43,154 nucleotides of DNA. Origin: a virus. The position numbers were made by a program, and so were the translations under genes. This document shows positions 13,749 to 21,040 of the stretch, in pieces (the stretch's first letter is position 1; every line of letters begins with the position of its first letter). Where the stretch lies: IMG/VR virus record IMGVR_UViG_3300047471_000916, positions 1-43,154 of that record, one strand, 5' to 3'. The notes under the pieces are model-generated. The model made no database searches, was not told the DNA's origin, and was given only the letters and a program-made list of their open reading frames with translations.

Positions 13749-13905
13749 CTTGCCGCGCGGCGCGGCCCCTCTGCGCCCGTGCTTCGGCCTCAAGCCGCCG
13801 GTACCAGGCCAGCGTGTAGAGCGTCTTGAACTCGGCGTGAGAGCCGACGGAGCGTTCGGCGCGCGCTTGCCAGAGCGACGCTCGGGAGTCGGTGGCGGTC
13901 TTCAT
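13717..13905 (-). CDS. Small basic protein on the minus strand (uncertain)
   Basis: A 62-residue ORF with ATG at 13905. On its strand a GATACA ends 6 bases before the ATG, as in the leaderless genes. The product is helical (SRASLWQARAERSVGSHAEF, then LYTLAWYRRLEAEARAQRG) and basic. It overlaps the end of the portal gene by 32 bases on the opposite strand and sits alone between portal and protease. It could be a real small gene; the Arg-rich end also fits a chance ORF. Confidence 0.4.
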   Translation of the reverse strand: MKTATDSRASLWQARAERSVGSHAEFKTLYTLAWYRRLEAEARAQRGRAARQARAPRFRSEP

Positions 13906-13989
13906 GGGACCTGTATCGGCGCGCCGGGCCGAGACTTGAGAGCACCGGACGGATGTTTGCAGCAGCCCGGCGGTTGAGGCGGCCCTCCT

Positions 13990-14002
13990 GAGCCGATACT
14001 CG
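13990..14002 (+). promoter_or_regulatory. Late-type promoter motif, copy 2 (protease)
   Basis: GAGCCGATACTCG. GATACT (13995-14000) ends 6 bases before the ATG at 14007. Confidence 0.65.
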
Positions 14003-14006
14003 CCAC

Positions 14007-15365
14007 ATGACCGAGGCGCTCAAGGACTACTCCGCCGAAGCGCGGGAAAAGCTGGCGAAGGAATCCAAGGCGCTGCCGGACGGCTCCTTTCCGATAGTCG
14101 ACGTGGCCGACCTTCGCAATGCGATCCAGGCTGCCGGTCGCGCCTCCAACCCCGGCGCCGCTAAGGCCCACATCAAGAAGCGCGCCGCCGCGCTGGGCCA
14201 GTCGGGACTGATCCCCGAAGGCTGGGCGCAGGAAGAGGGACTCGATTACGTGGTCGCCTTCGCCGTCGCCGGCGCCGATGAGAGCGGCATCTCCGAACCC
14301 TTCGAAGTGCTGCGCGTCGGCGAGTTCAAGCGCGGCGAGCGCACCGTGCCAGTCTCCGAGGCCGACCTCGACCAGGCGGTCGCCAACTTCAACCGCTGGA
14401 AGGCGCTCGGCCAGGAAATCCCGGTGGACTACGACCACGCTTTCAACGAAGGTCGCGAGGCTCCCGCCGCAGGTTGGTTCACGTCGCTGATCCGCAAAGG
14501 ACAGTCGCTCTGGGCGCAGGTGCGCTGGACCGAGCAGGCCCGCGAGCAGATCGCCTCCCGCGCCTATCGCTTCTTCAGCCCCGAGTTCACCGCGCAGTTC
14601 CGCTCGGAGTCCGGCCAAGAGGAGGGCTTCACGATCCTCGCCGGCGCCCTGACCAACCGCCCCTTTCTGCGCGGGATGACCCCGGTGGCGCTCTCCCAGG
14701 AGGTCGAGCGGGAGATGCTGGCCTGGTTCGCGGCGAAGCTGGTCGCCGAGGAACCGCCGAGCCGAGCCGATACTCGCCCCGACGTGACAGAGAAGACCGA
14801 CACCGACACCCAGCCGGAGACCTTCAAGGTCGAGATCGACGGCGCCGAGAAGGAGTTCAAGGCCGCCGACATCGTTGCCCTCTCCGCCAAGGCCGCCGAA
14901 GCCGATGCTGCTTCTGAGAAGGCCACCGAGGCCGAGAAGGCCGCCAAGGAGAAGGCTGCGGAAGCCGCCGCTTCCAAGGGCCAGGTCGAGGCTCTGAGCA
15001 CTCGCATCGACGCCGCCGAGAAGCGGGAGTCCGACCGCGACTTCGCCGAGATCTTCAAGCAGGCCCAGCGCGATGGCCGCCTCGATGCCAAGGATGAGAC
15101 CGAGAAGACCTGGCGGGAGACCTTCGACGCGCTCGGTGCCGAGAAGACCAAGGCGCTGGTCGAGCAGGTCCCGGCTGAGACGATCCCGCTCTCCTCCCAG
15201 GGACGCTCCGGCTCGGGCGAGCAGGAAGCCGCGCCGAAGGGGATGCACGCCGAGAGCTTCAAGCTGAACCAGAGGGTCGAAGCCTTCATGGCCGAGCACC
15301 CCGACAAGAGCTTTGAGGACGCGCTGGCCCACGTGCAGGCCGAGATTCAGAAAGCGGCTGCCTGA
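14007..15365 (+). CDS. Head maturation protease (Mu gpI-like) with C-terminal scaffold
   Basis: A 452-residue protein. Residues about 15-75 look like a small helical domain often fused to phage proteins (GSFPIVDVADLRNAIQAAGR, then KAHIKKRAAALG). Residues about 85-245 match the Mu gpI protease family: FEVLRVGEFKRGERTVPVSE, NFNRWKALGQEIPVDYDH, GWFTSL and the Ser-containing RFFSPEFTAQF, ending in LTNRPFLRGMTPV. It would cut the scaffold during head assembly. The last ~190 residues form a long Ala/Lys/Glu-rich coiled coil that is also made alone from an internal GTG at 14784. The gene has its own late-type promoter and overlaps the decoration gene by one base. Confidence 0.8.
   Translation: MTEALKDYSAEAREKLAKESKALPDGSFPIVDVADLRNAIQAAGRASNPGAAKAHIKKRAAALGQSGLIPEGWAQEEGLDYVVAFAVAGADESGISEPFEVLRVGEFKRGERTVPVSEADLDQAVANFNRWKALGQEIPVDYDHAFNEGREAPAAGWFTSLIRKGQSLWAQVRWTEQAREQIASRAYRFFSPEFTAQFRSESGQEEGFTILAGALTNRPFLRGMTPVALSQEVEREMLAWFAAKLVAEEPPSRADTRPDVTEKTDTDTQPETFKVEIDGAEKEFKAADIVALSAKAAEADAASEKATEAEKAAKEKAAEAAASKGQVEALSTRIDAAEKRESDRDFAEIFKQAQRDGRLDAKDETEKTWRETFDALGAEKTKALVEQVPAETIPLSSQGRSGSGEQEAAPKGMHAESFKLNQRVEAFMAEHPDKSFEDALAHVQAEIQKAAA
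14764..14776 (+). promoter_or_regulatory. Late-type promoter motif, copy 3 (nested scaffold)
   Basis: GAGCCGATACTCG lies inside the protease gene. GATACT (14769-14774) ends 9 bases before the in-frame GTG at 14784. Confidence 0.6.
14784..15365 (+). CDS. Nested in-frame scaffold protein
   Basis: The GTG at 14784 is in frame with the protease gene and would give a 193-residue protein identical to its C-terminus. It is a typical scaffold: a short acidic start (EKTDTDTQPETFKVEIDG), a long Ala/Glu/Lys coiled coil (about 30-85), then a helix-rich end (RVEAFMAEHPDKSFEDALAH). The start is preceded by copy 3 of the late promoter motif, so a separate mRNA is likely. Protease genes with nested scaffolds are known in Mu (I/Z) and lambda (C/Nu3); there the inner start uses a ribosome-binding site on the same mRNA. 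Confidence 0.65.
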   Translation: MTEKTDTDTQPETFKVEIDGAEKEFKAADIVALSAKAAEADAASEKATEAEKAAKEKAAEAAASKGQVEALSTRIDAAEKRESDRDFAEIFKQAQRDGRLDAKDETEKTWRETFDALGAEKTKALVEQVPAETIPLSSQGRSGSGEQEAAPKGMHAESFKLNQRVEAFMAEHPDKSFEDALAHVQAEIQKAAA

Positions 15366-15799
15366 TGGCCTGGGTAGAGGATCGCTACTCGCTTCCCTTC
15401 AAGGCCGCATCGGTGATGCCGCCGCGCACCGTCGTCGCGCTCGACACGGTCAACGGCCAGGTCATCCCCCTCACCAACGCTTCCCAGCGTCCCTACGGGA
15501 TCACCCAGGCATCGGGCGCTTCGCCCGGCCTCTCGGTCGCGGTCTTCGAAGCCCCCGGAGTCGCCAAAGCAATCGCGGCGGCCTCGCTCGGGCACGGCGC
15601 GGAGGTCTCGCTCGCCTCGATCGGTGTGGCATCGGCGGCGCAGTCCAACTCGCTCGCCACCACCACCCTGCTCGGGCCGAAATCGGCCGCCGCCTCGGGC
15701 ACCACGCAATGGTCGGTCGGCGTCGCGCTGACCCCGGCTCTCGCCGGAGAGATTTTCTCGGTCAAGCTCGAACCACGGCAGGTGAGCGGCCTTGTCTAG
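15365..15799 (+). CDS. Head decoration protein (DUF2190-like)
   Basis: A 144-residue, Ala/Ser-rich, beta-structured protein starting at ATG 15365 (TGATG). Its pattern, FKAASVMPPRTVVALDTVNG, then PYGITQASGASPG and KAIAAASLGHGAEVSLASIG, is that of the DUF2190/lambda gpD-like capsid cement proteins: a beta barrel that trims and stabilises the shell after expansion. It sits between the scaffold and the major capsid gene, the usual place. It overlaps the next gene by 8 bases. Confidence 0.75.
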   Translation: MAWVEDRYSLPFKAASVMPPRTVVALDTVNGQVIPLTNASQRPYGITQASGASPGLSVAVFEAPGVAKAIAAASLGHGAEVSLASIGVASAAQSNSLATTTLLGPKSAAASGTTQWSVGVALTPALAGEIFSVKLEPRQVSGLV

Positions 15800-16817
15800 G
15801 ATTCTCGACCACCCCGAGCTGCTGCACCAGCGGGTGGACACCGAGGCGTTCGCCGACGCGCGCGGCGCGGCCGGGCTTCAGGTCATCGACCCGCTGCTGA
15901 CCAACGTCGCCCGCCGCTACATGGCGCACGGCTTCATCTATGACCAGCTCGTCGCCCGCCAGCCGGTGCAGACGATCTCCGGCCAGTACCCGACCTTCCC
16001 CAAGTACTACTGGTTCGCCCAGATCGCCGACAACTCGATCGAGGACCGCACCGAAACCAAAGAGGTCGGCTTCGAGTGGTCCACCGAGCACTACAACGCG
16101 AAGAAGTACGGCCTGAAAGTCTCGATCTCCGACGACGAGCGCGCCAACGCCGCTCCTGCCCTGCGCCTAGAGCAGAACAAGACCGAACTGCTCGACCTCC
16201 AGCAGGCCCTTGCCCGCGAGATTCGCCTCGCCACCAAGCTGCGCGAAACCGGCGTCGCCGGCGGCGAAATCGCGGCCGAAAACGAAGCCGCAGCGGCGAA
16301 AAAATGGTCCAGCTCGGAATCCAACCCCGAGGCCGACCTCCGCGCCGCCGCGCTCAAGGTCTACGAACAGATCGGCTACAACCCAAACACGCTGATCCTG
16401 CCCTACCCGGTGGCCTACAACCTCGCCACCGTGCACGGCACCGACACCTTCCGCAACCAGATGCTCTACACGGTCAACGGCCAGGAGATGATCCGGCTCG
16501 GCGACGGCATCCTGCCCGCGCAGATCCATGGCATGAAAGTCATCATCCCGCGCGGCTCGCAGAAGATCGTCGCCAACGAGCCCGGCGCGACCGCCACCGC
16601 GGAAGAGATCTGGGGCAAAAACGCGATTCTCGCCTACATCGACCCCTCCGCCGGATGGGGCACTCCAAGCCTGATCTACGGCTTCCAGTTCATGGCCCCG
16701 ACCGTCGCGCGCTGGCAGCGCATCGATCCCGATGTCGAGTACATCCGCGAGATGGAACGGGTTGATGAGAAGGTGGTCGCGCCCAACGCCGGGTACGTCA
16801 TCAAGGAATGCCTCTAG
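15792..16817 (+). CDS. Major capsid protein
   Basis: A 341-residue protein assigned as the HK97-fold shell subunit by position, size and content. The start is TTG 15792, overlapping the decoration gene by 8 bases; a GTG at 15834 is an alternative. There is an N-arm (LHQRVDTEAFADARGAAGLQ), an extended loop (YPTFPKYYWFAQIADNS), a long helix (NKTELLDLQQALAREIRLATKL) and a C-terminal beta region (WGTPSLIYGFQFMAPTV). The Glu/Ala-rich stretch near 160-175 may be an inserted loop. No cleavage site can be named. No Mu gpT similarity is claimed. Confidence 0.8.
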   Translation: MSRILDHPELLHQRVDTEAFADARGAAGLQVIDPLLTNVARRYMAHGFIYDQLVARQPVQTISGQYPTFPKYYWFAQIADNSIEDRTETKEVGFEWSTEHYNAKKYGLKVSISDDERANAAPALRLEQNKTELLDLQQALAREIRLATKLRETGVAGGEIAAENEAAAAKKWSSSESNPEADLRAAALKVYEQIGYNPNTLILPYPVAYNLATVHGTDTFRNQMLYTVNGQEMIRLGDGILPAQIHGMKVIIPRGSQKIVANEPGATATAEEIWGKNAILAYIDPSAGWGTPSLIYGFQFMAPTVARWQRIDPDVEYIREMERVDEKVVAPNAGYVIKECL

Positions 16818-17032
16818 TGGCCGATGAGGTCCGCCTCGCGGTCGCCGAGGGGCAACGGGTGATCGCCGAAGGCGCGGTGAAGACCGAGGGCGAGCGCTTC
16901 TCCGTCGATCCCGAGTCCGCCGAGTCGCTGCTGGAGCGCGGTCTCGCCAAGCGCCTCGCCGGCCGGCCGCCCAGCAAGGCTGCTTCCAAGACCGCCGAGT
17001 CGCCTCCCGAGCCGATACCTGACGCCGCCTGA
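16808..17032 (+). CDS. Small protein after the capsid gene
   Basis: A 74-residue protein starting at ATG 16808, overlapping the capsid gene by 10 bases. It has a short beta part (VRLAVAEGQRVIAEGAVKTEG), the helix VDPESAESLLERGLAKRL and a Pro/Ala/Lys-rich disordered tail. The layout is the same as the small gene before the tail tube at 23707: a beta strand part, then E-x-A-x-x-L-L, then a low-complexity tail. Such small proteins are often head completion or capsid-associated proteins. The function is inferred from position only. Confidence 0.55.
   Translation: MPLVADEVRLAVAEGQRVIAEGAVKTEGERFSVDPESAESLLERGLAKRLAGRPPSKAASKTAESPPEPIPDAA
17009..17021 (+). promoter_or_regulatory. Diverged copy of the late-type motif
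   Basis: GAGCCGATACCTG matches the first 11 bases of the motif. It lies inside the end of the preceding gene, 51 bases before GTG 17072 and 160 before GTG 17181, so the spacing is unlike the other copies. Confidence 0.3.
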
Positions 17033-17057
17033 TCTTCGTCGCCGCCGCACCGGCCGC

Positions 17058-17063
17058 TAGATT
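17058..17063 (+). promoter_or_regulatory. -10 element (TAGATT) before the glycosyltransferase island
   Basis: TAGATT ends 8 bases before a GTG at 17072. This island may thus have its own promoter inside the head operon. Confidence 0.4.
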
Positions 17064-17071
17064 GTCGCCGG

Positions 17072-17188
17072 GTGACGAAGCTGCCTCATGCAGAAGTGAG
17101 TCGCGGGGGCCTTGCGGCTTTCAGCGCTCGGCGCTTCCCGCTCGGGCTTAAACGATCAACCTCATGGCGAGACGCCCCGCGTGACTGA
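17072..17188 (+). CDS. Possible 38-residue leader ORF
   Basis: A short ORF from GTG 17072, 8 bases after TAGATT. The product is basic (SARRFPLGLKRSTSWRDAPRD) and unlike any known protein. It overlaps the glycosyltransferase GTG at 17181 by 8 bases, so it may serve only to couple translation. It may also be chance. Confidence 0.3.
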   Translation: MTKLPHAEVSRGGLAAFSARRFPLGLKRSTSWRDAPRD

Positions 17189-19766
17189 GTCCTTCGCCCG
17201 CGAGGACGGCCTGCCGACAATCGGCCTCGCCCTGATCGCCAAAAACGAGGCCGAGACTCTGCCGCGGCTGCTCGATTCGGTGGGCTGGACAGAGCAGCCA
17301 CTCAACACCGAGAAGCATTCGGCGGGAATGGGCTTGGGTCAGATCCGCACCGAGGCAGCCGTGGATTATGTGGTGCTTGCCGACACCGGTTCGACCGACG
17401 AGACCAAAGCGATAGCGCTGGCGCGGGGCTGCCAGGTCATCGAGACGCCCTGGACCGACAATTTCGCCGAGGCCCGCCAAGCCTCCTATGACGCTCTACC
17501 CGACTGGATCAACCTCTCGCTCTGGGCAGATGCCGACGATCTGATCGAGGGTGCCGAGAAGCTGCGCCAGCTCGGCGCGATGGTGATGTCGAACCCCGGC
17601 ATTAGCGGCACCCTGCACCGCTACAACTATGCTCGCGACGACGCCGGGAATACGGTCTGCGAGCTTTGGCGCGAGCGCCTGGTCCGCTACAACCATGGCG
17701 AGAAATGGATGCTGCCAGTGCACGAGGTGCTGCAAGTCCCCGGCGCCCTGGTCCACGTCGATGACGGCATCTGGCACCACCACCAGCCGCCCGAGCGAGA
17801 GCGCGATCCCGAGCGCAACTACAAGATCCTGCGCCGCAGCCACGAAGCGGCGACCGCCGCCAAGGAGCAGCCCGACCTGCGCACCGTCGCCTACCTCGGC
17901 ACCGAGGCATTGGGCCTGGGACGGCCTAAGGAGGCCGTGGAGCTGTTCAAGGACTATCTGAGCCGCCAGGACCCCAATGCATCCGAGGAGCGCTGTCAGA
18001 TCGCCCACAAGCTCTCGATAGCGCTCAGAGCGCTACGCGAGGGCGAGAAGGAGGTCCCGCCCCAGCGGATCGAGGAATCGATCGAGGCCGGTCACCTGGC
18101 CGTCCACGAGCGCCCCGACTGGCCCGATGGCTACATCGACCTTGCCGAGCTCAGCCTGCGCCGGGAGGAACCCGAGCGGGCGCTGTGGTTCTGCGAGCAG
18201 GCGCTGGCCCGCGAGACGCCGAAGACGCTACTAATCATCAACCCGCTGGAGTACCACTACCAGCCGCTGCTGATGCGCTCGGTCGCGCTGGCGAAGCTGG
18301 GCCGGGTCGAGGAAGCCTTCGACGCGACCCAGGCCGCCCTTCAGATCACCCCCTACCGCGACGACCTCAAATCCCAGGCGGGGATGGTCGGCGAGCAGTT
18401 GAAGCGCAAGCAGACGGTCGAAACGGTGCTCCAGTTGCGCGAGACGCTGATCCGCCATGACGAGAACCTGAAGGCGAACGCGCTGATGCGAGACGCCGTG
18501 CCCTACTTCGTCGCCAACGACCCGGCGGTGGCTCAAGCTCGGTTGGACAGCCGCGAGATGACGCTTCACGCAGCCGACCCGGCGCTCTATGGCTCCTATT
18601 ACCGAGAGAATCCGGGCGAGACACCCTTCGAGGCCCAGGGCATCCCGGTCGCCGAGGCGCACGAGCACTTCCACCGGGTCAAGTTCCTGCGCGAGGGGCT
18701 GGACAAGTATGCGGCCGAGCGCGGCAGCTTCGATGTCGGCGAGTCGATCGCGGTCAAGAGCGATCTGCGGATTCTCGACATGTCAGCCAACGACGGCTGG
18801 ATGCTGGCCAATCTCGCCGGCGCCGGCTATGGCACCCAGGGGACCCTCTCGGGCATGGACCTCAATCGGGATGCGGTGGAGCGCGCCCAGAAACGCCTAG
18901 CGGAAGTCAGCGGTGAAGTCATCTGCGACGACCTGCACAAGGCGGCGGAGCACTTCGAACCCGAATCCTTCGATGCCGTAGCCCTCTTTGAGACCTTGGA
19001 GCACACGCCGGATCCGACCGCGACTCTCGACGCGATGGCCCGCATGGTCAAGCCCGGCGGCCTCTGCTTCCTCAGCACACCCTGCGGCGCATATGAGAAC
19101 GGCAACGTCCCCGGCTGGGCCACGGTCGAGTCCAAGGGCCACCTGCGGGCGATGACCCCGGCGGAAGTCTCGGGGTTGCTCGCCGAGCGCGGCAAGATCA
19201 CCGCGATGGAGACCGAGCAGCGGCTGATCGTCGCCTCGATGCAGCCCCGCCCGCGGAAGGGCAAGATCGTCTTCTTCGCCGGTCCCGCCGACTGCCGTCC
19301 CGAGCAGATCACCGAGACGGGACTGGGAGGCTCTGAGACGGCGCTGTGCAAGATGGCCGAGCACTTCGCGCGCCGCGGCTACGTGGTCAAGGTCTTCGCC
19401 GGAGAAGGCGGCGGAGCGCGCGGGGACCACTGGACGGTCGAAGGAAAGCACGAGGAGGGCGAGGTCCTCTACGAGCCCTGGACCGCCTGGGACCCCGGCG
19501 AGCGCTGCGATCTGTTCGTCTCGCTGCGCATCCCGGAGGCATTCGACCGCACGATCAACGCCGAGCGCCGCCTGCTCTGGCTGCACGATGCCGACTACGG
19601 CGACCGCCTCACCGAGCAGCGGGCCTCGCGCGCCACCCACATCGCCGTGCTCTCCGACTTCCACCGCGAGATCATGGTCGAGCGCTACCCCTGGATCGAG
19701 GATAAGGTCTTCCTGACGCGGAACGGGATCGAGACGAGCTACTTCGAGGAGAAAGTCGAGGCGTGA
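17181..19766 (+). CDS. Multidomain GT2-TPR-methyltransferase-GT4(N) protein
   Basis: An 861-residue protein (GTG 17181 chosen; an ATG at 17112 lies upstream in poorer sequence). Domain 1 (about 10-220) is a family 2 glycosyltransferase: IGLALIAKNEAETLPRLLDS, DTGSTDET (68-75) and the DAD-type WADADDL (115-121). Domain 2 (about 240-440) is helical with TPR-like units (GRPKEAVELFKDYL, DGYIDLAELSLRREEPERAL). Domain 3 (about 500-680) is a class I methyltransferase with motif I ILDMSANDGWML (531-542) and FETLEHTPDP. Domain 4 (about 694-861) is the N-terminal Rossmann domain of a GT4/GT-B enzyme (GLGGSETALCKMAEHFARRG, LWLHDADYG, VFLTRNGIETSYF). It stops where the second GT-B domain should begin. It lies in the head module, so virion proteins are possible targets. 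Confidence 0.8.
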   Translation: MTESFAREDGLPTIGLALIAKNEAETLPRLLDSVGWTEQPLNTEKHSAGMGLGQIRTEAAVDYVVLADTGSTDETKAIALARGCQVIETPWTDNFAEARQASYDALPDWINLSLWADADDLIEGAEKLRQLGAMVMSNPGISGTLHRYNYARDDAGNTVCELWRERLVRYNHGEKWMLPVHEVLQVPGALVHVDDGIWHHHQPPERERDPERNYKILRRSHEAATAAKEQPDLRTVAYLGTEALGLGRPKEAVELFKDYLSRQDPNASEERCQIAHKLSIALRALREGEKEVPPQRIEESIEAGHLAVHERPDWPDGYIDLAELSLRREEPERALWFCEQALARETPKTLLIINPLEYHYQPLLMRSVALAKLGRVEEAFDATQAALQITPYRDDLKSQAGMVGEQLKRKQTVETVLQLRETLIRHDENLKANALMRDAVPYFVANDPAVAQARLDSREMTLHAADPALYGSYYRENPGETPFEAQGIPVAEAHEHFHRVKFLREGLDKYAAERGSFDVGESIAVKSDLRILDMSANDGWMLANLAGAGYGTQGTLSGMDLNRDAVERAQKRLAEVSGEVICDDLHKAAEHFEPESFDAVALFETLEHTPDPTATLDAMARMVKPGGLCFLSTPCGAYENGNVPGWATVESKGHLRAMTPAEVSGLLAERGKITAMETEQRLIVASMQPRPRKGKIVFFAGPADCRPEQITETGLGGSETALCKMAEHFARRGYVVKVFAGEGGGARGDHWTVEGKHEEGEVLYEPWTAWDPGERCDLFVSLRIPEAFDRTINAERRLLWLHDADYGDRLTEQRASRATHIAVLSDFHREIMVERYPWIEDKVFLTRNGIETSYFEEKVEA

Positions 19767-20041
19767 ACGCTAATCCGGATGAGAGACGCGCCGCGACGCA
19801 GCTCTATGTCGGAGGAGCGACCTTCTGGGTCTTGGAAGAGTACGAGGAAGTCTCGGCGCTCTTGCGAGACATTGAATTCGGCAAGCAAGGCCGCCCGGCC
19901 TTCCAGGAGTTCATGATGCAGGGAGAGAGGGTAATCGCTCCGGTCACCCTCTACCTACCTGCCATTCTGGCAGCGATTCCTATCCCGCTCGAAGCGAGGC
20001 GGAGCATCTCAGAGTTGCGAGAGGAGCGGGAGAATGCCTGA
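19763..20041 (+). CDS. Small protein lodged between two halves of a GT-B enzyme
   Basis: A 92-residue protein starting at GTG 19763 (GTGA overlap). Residues 14-60 (LYVGGATFWVLEEYEEVSALL, split at 34) follow the pattern of small beta proteins with G-G-x(3-6)-E-x-x-E-E-[VI] and a later x-G-x-x-V-x-x-x-x-x-x-x-I. A similar pattern is seen in the gene at 20687. It is not a glycosyltransferase. It interrupts two ORFs that look like the N- and C-terminal domains of one GT4 enzyme. The next gene starts inside it with a good ribosome-binding site (GAGGAG). Confidence 0.5.
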   Translation: MNANPDERRAATQLYVGGATFWVLEEYEEVSALLRDIEFGKQGRPAFQEFMMQGERVIAPVTLYLPAILAAIPIPLEARRSISELREERENA

Positions 20042-20690
20042 TCCCCAGCGCAAGCCCTGGCTCGTCTACTCTTCCTCGCCCGATCGCGGCCTCGACGTGC
20101 TCTTGGAGATGTGGCCCAGCATCCGCGAGCAGGCCCAGGCGGCGGGGATCAAGAAGCCCGAGCTGCACTTCGCCTACTCGCCGATCTACTTCACCTTCCG
20201 CGACTCCGGCGCCTTCCCGCATCTCAAGGACTTCCACGCGAAGCTGGAGCGCTTGGAACAGGAGGCGGGCGAGGGACTGGTCAACCACGGCTCGCTCAGC
20301 CAGCCCGAGCTGGCGAAGCTCTACCGCGAAGCGATGATCTGGTCTTACCCGAGCTGGTCCTCGCCGAGCGCCGCTGCCTTCCCGGAGATTTTCTGTCTCT
20401 CCGCGGCAGAGGCCCAGGCTGCCGGCTGTATTCCGGTGACGCTGGACTACGGGGCGCTGAAGGAGACCGTCTTCGGCGGAGATCGACTGGAGCCGCAGGT
20501 CGCCAACGGCAAGCTGAGCCTGGAGTGGCGCGAGCGCTTCGTCGCCGCCTGCGTGCACTATCTGAGCGACCGCGAGGCGCGGGTCGATGCTCGAAGGAAC
20601 TGCCAAGAGAAAGCGCTGGCTCTCGATTGGCTCGGGGTCTGTGACCAATGGGAGCTAGAGTTGCTTACCAAGGGTAAGGTCGCGGCATGA
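20034..20690 (+). CDS. Second Rossmann domain of a GT4 glycosyltransferase
   Basis: A 218-residue protein with ATG 20034 and GAGGAG upstream. It begins where a GT-B second domain would: LVYSSSPDRGLDVLLEMWPS (about 9-28). It continues with a helix-rich part, GSLSQPELAKLYREAMIWSYPS (split here at Ser, about 83-104), and the nucleotide-sugar-binding region FPEIFCLSAAEAQAAGCIPV (about 114-133), which follows the family's E-x(7)-E-type pattern. On its own it lacks an acceptor domain, so it probably works with the C-terminus of the 861-residue protein, either as a split enzyme or by association. Confidence 0.7.
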   Translation: MPDPQRKPWLVYSSSPDRGLDVLLEMWPSIREQAQAAGIKKPELHFAYSPIYFTFRDSGAFPHLKDFHAKLERLEQEAGEGLVNHGSLSQPELAKLYREAMIWSYPSWSSPSAAAFPEIFCLSAAEAQAAGCIPVTLDYGALKETVFGGDRLEPQVANGKLSLEWRERFVAACVHYLSDREARVDARRNCQEKALALDWLGVCDQWELELLTKGKVAA

Positions 20691-21025
20691 ACCGGCCCAA
20701 GGCGGTTGTCCACCTGCGGACCACGGGCGGCTTCATGATCGCCGAGGAGCGCCGGGAGATTCTGTCCCGCATCGCCGCCGGGCGCTCCCAGGAGGCAGAG
20801 TTCCTCACCCTGCACGGGATCACCTTCGAGGGTCACGAGATGACGGTCTCGGTTCGCATCGACGAGGTCGCCACCGTGCAAGAGCTGGGGGAGGAGCGCT
20901 GGCAGTTCGAGCTGGACAGCTTCATGCGCAGCGCCGCTGCCAAGGACGCCGACACGGAGATGAAAGCGAGCTGGGCGAAGTTCGGCGAGCAGGCGACGCG
21001 GGAAATGGGCAGTGAGGGTGACTGA
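20687..21025 (+). CDS. Small FlbD-like beta protein
   Basis: A 112-residue protein starting at ATG 20687 (ATGA overlap). The N-terminal 65 residues (VVHLRTTGGFMIAEERREIL, then GITFEGHEMTVSVRIDEVATV) have the layout of a common phage family of small beta proteins that resemble FlbD. The C-terminal part is a charged helix. The role is unknown; the same pattern occurs in the gene at 19763. Confidence 0.5.
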   Translation: MNRPKAVVHLRTTGGFMIAEERREILSRIAAGRSQEAEFLTLHGITFEGHEMTVSVRIDEVATVQELGEERWQFELDSFMRSAAAKDADTEMKASWAKFGEQATREMGSEGD

Positions 21026-21036
21026 GCCGATAATCG
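21024..21036 (+). promoter_or_regulatory. Late-type promoter motif, copy 4 (connector)
   Basis: GAGCCGATAATCG. GATAAT (21029-21034) ends 6 bases before the ATG at 21041. This is the copy closest to the TATAAT consensus. Confidence 0.65.
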
Positions 21037-21040
21037 CCCC

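Noticed and set aside
13748-13765. TTGCCGCGCGGCGC near 13750, similar to the 14-bp box
   Set aside because: It lacks the final CAA and a matching -10 on either strand; only 10 of 14 bases agree.
13902-15332. Long minus-strand ORF opposite protease and scaffold
   Set aside because: The coiled-coil scaffold on the plus strand gives a Leu/Gly-rich shadow; no start signal.
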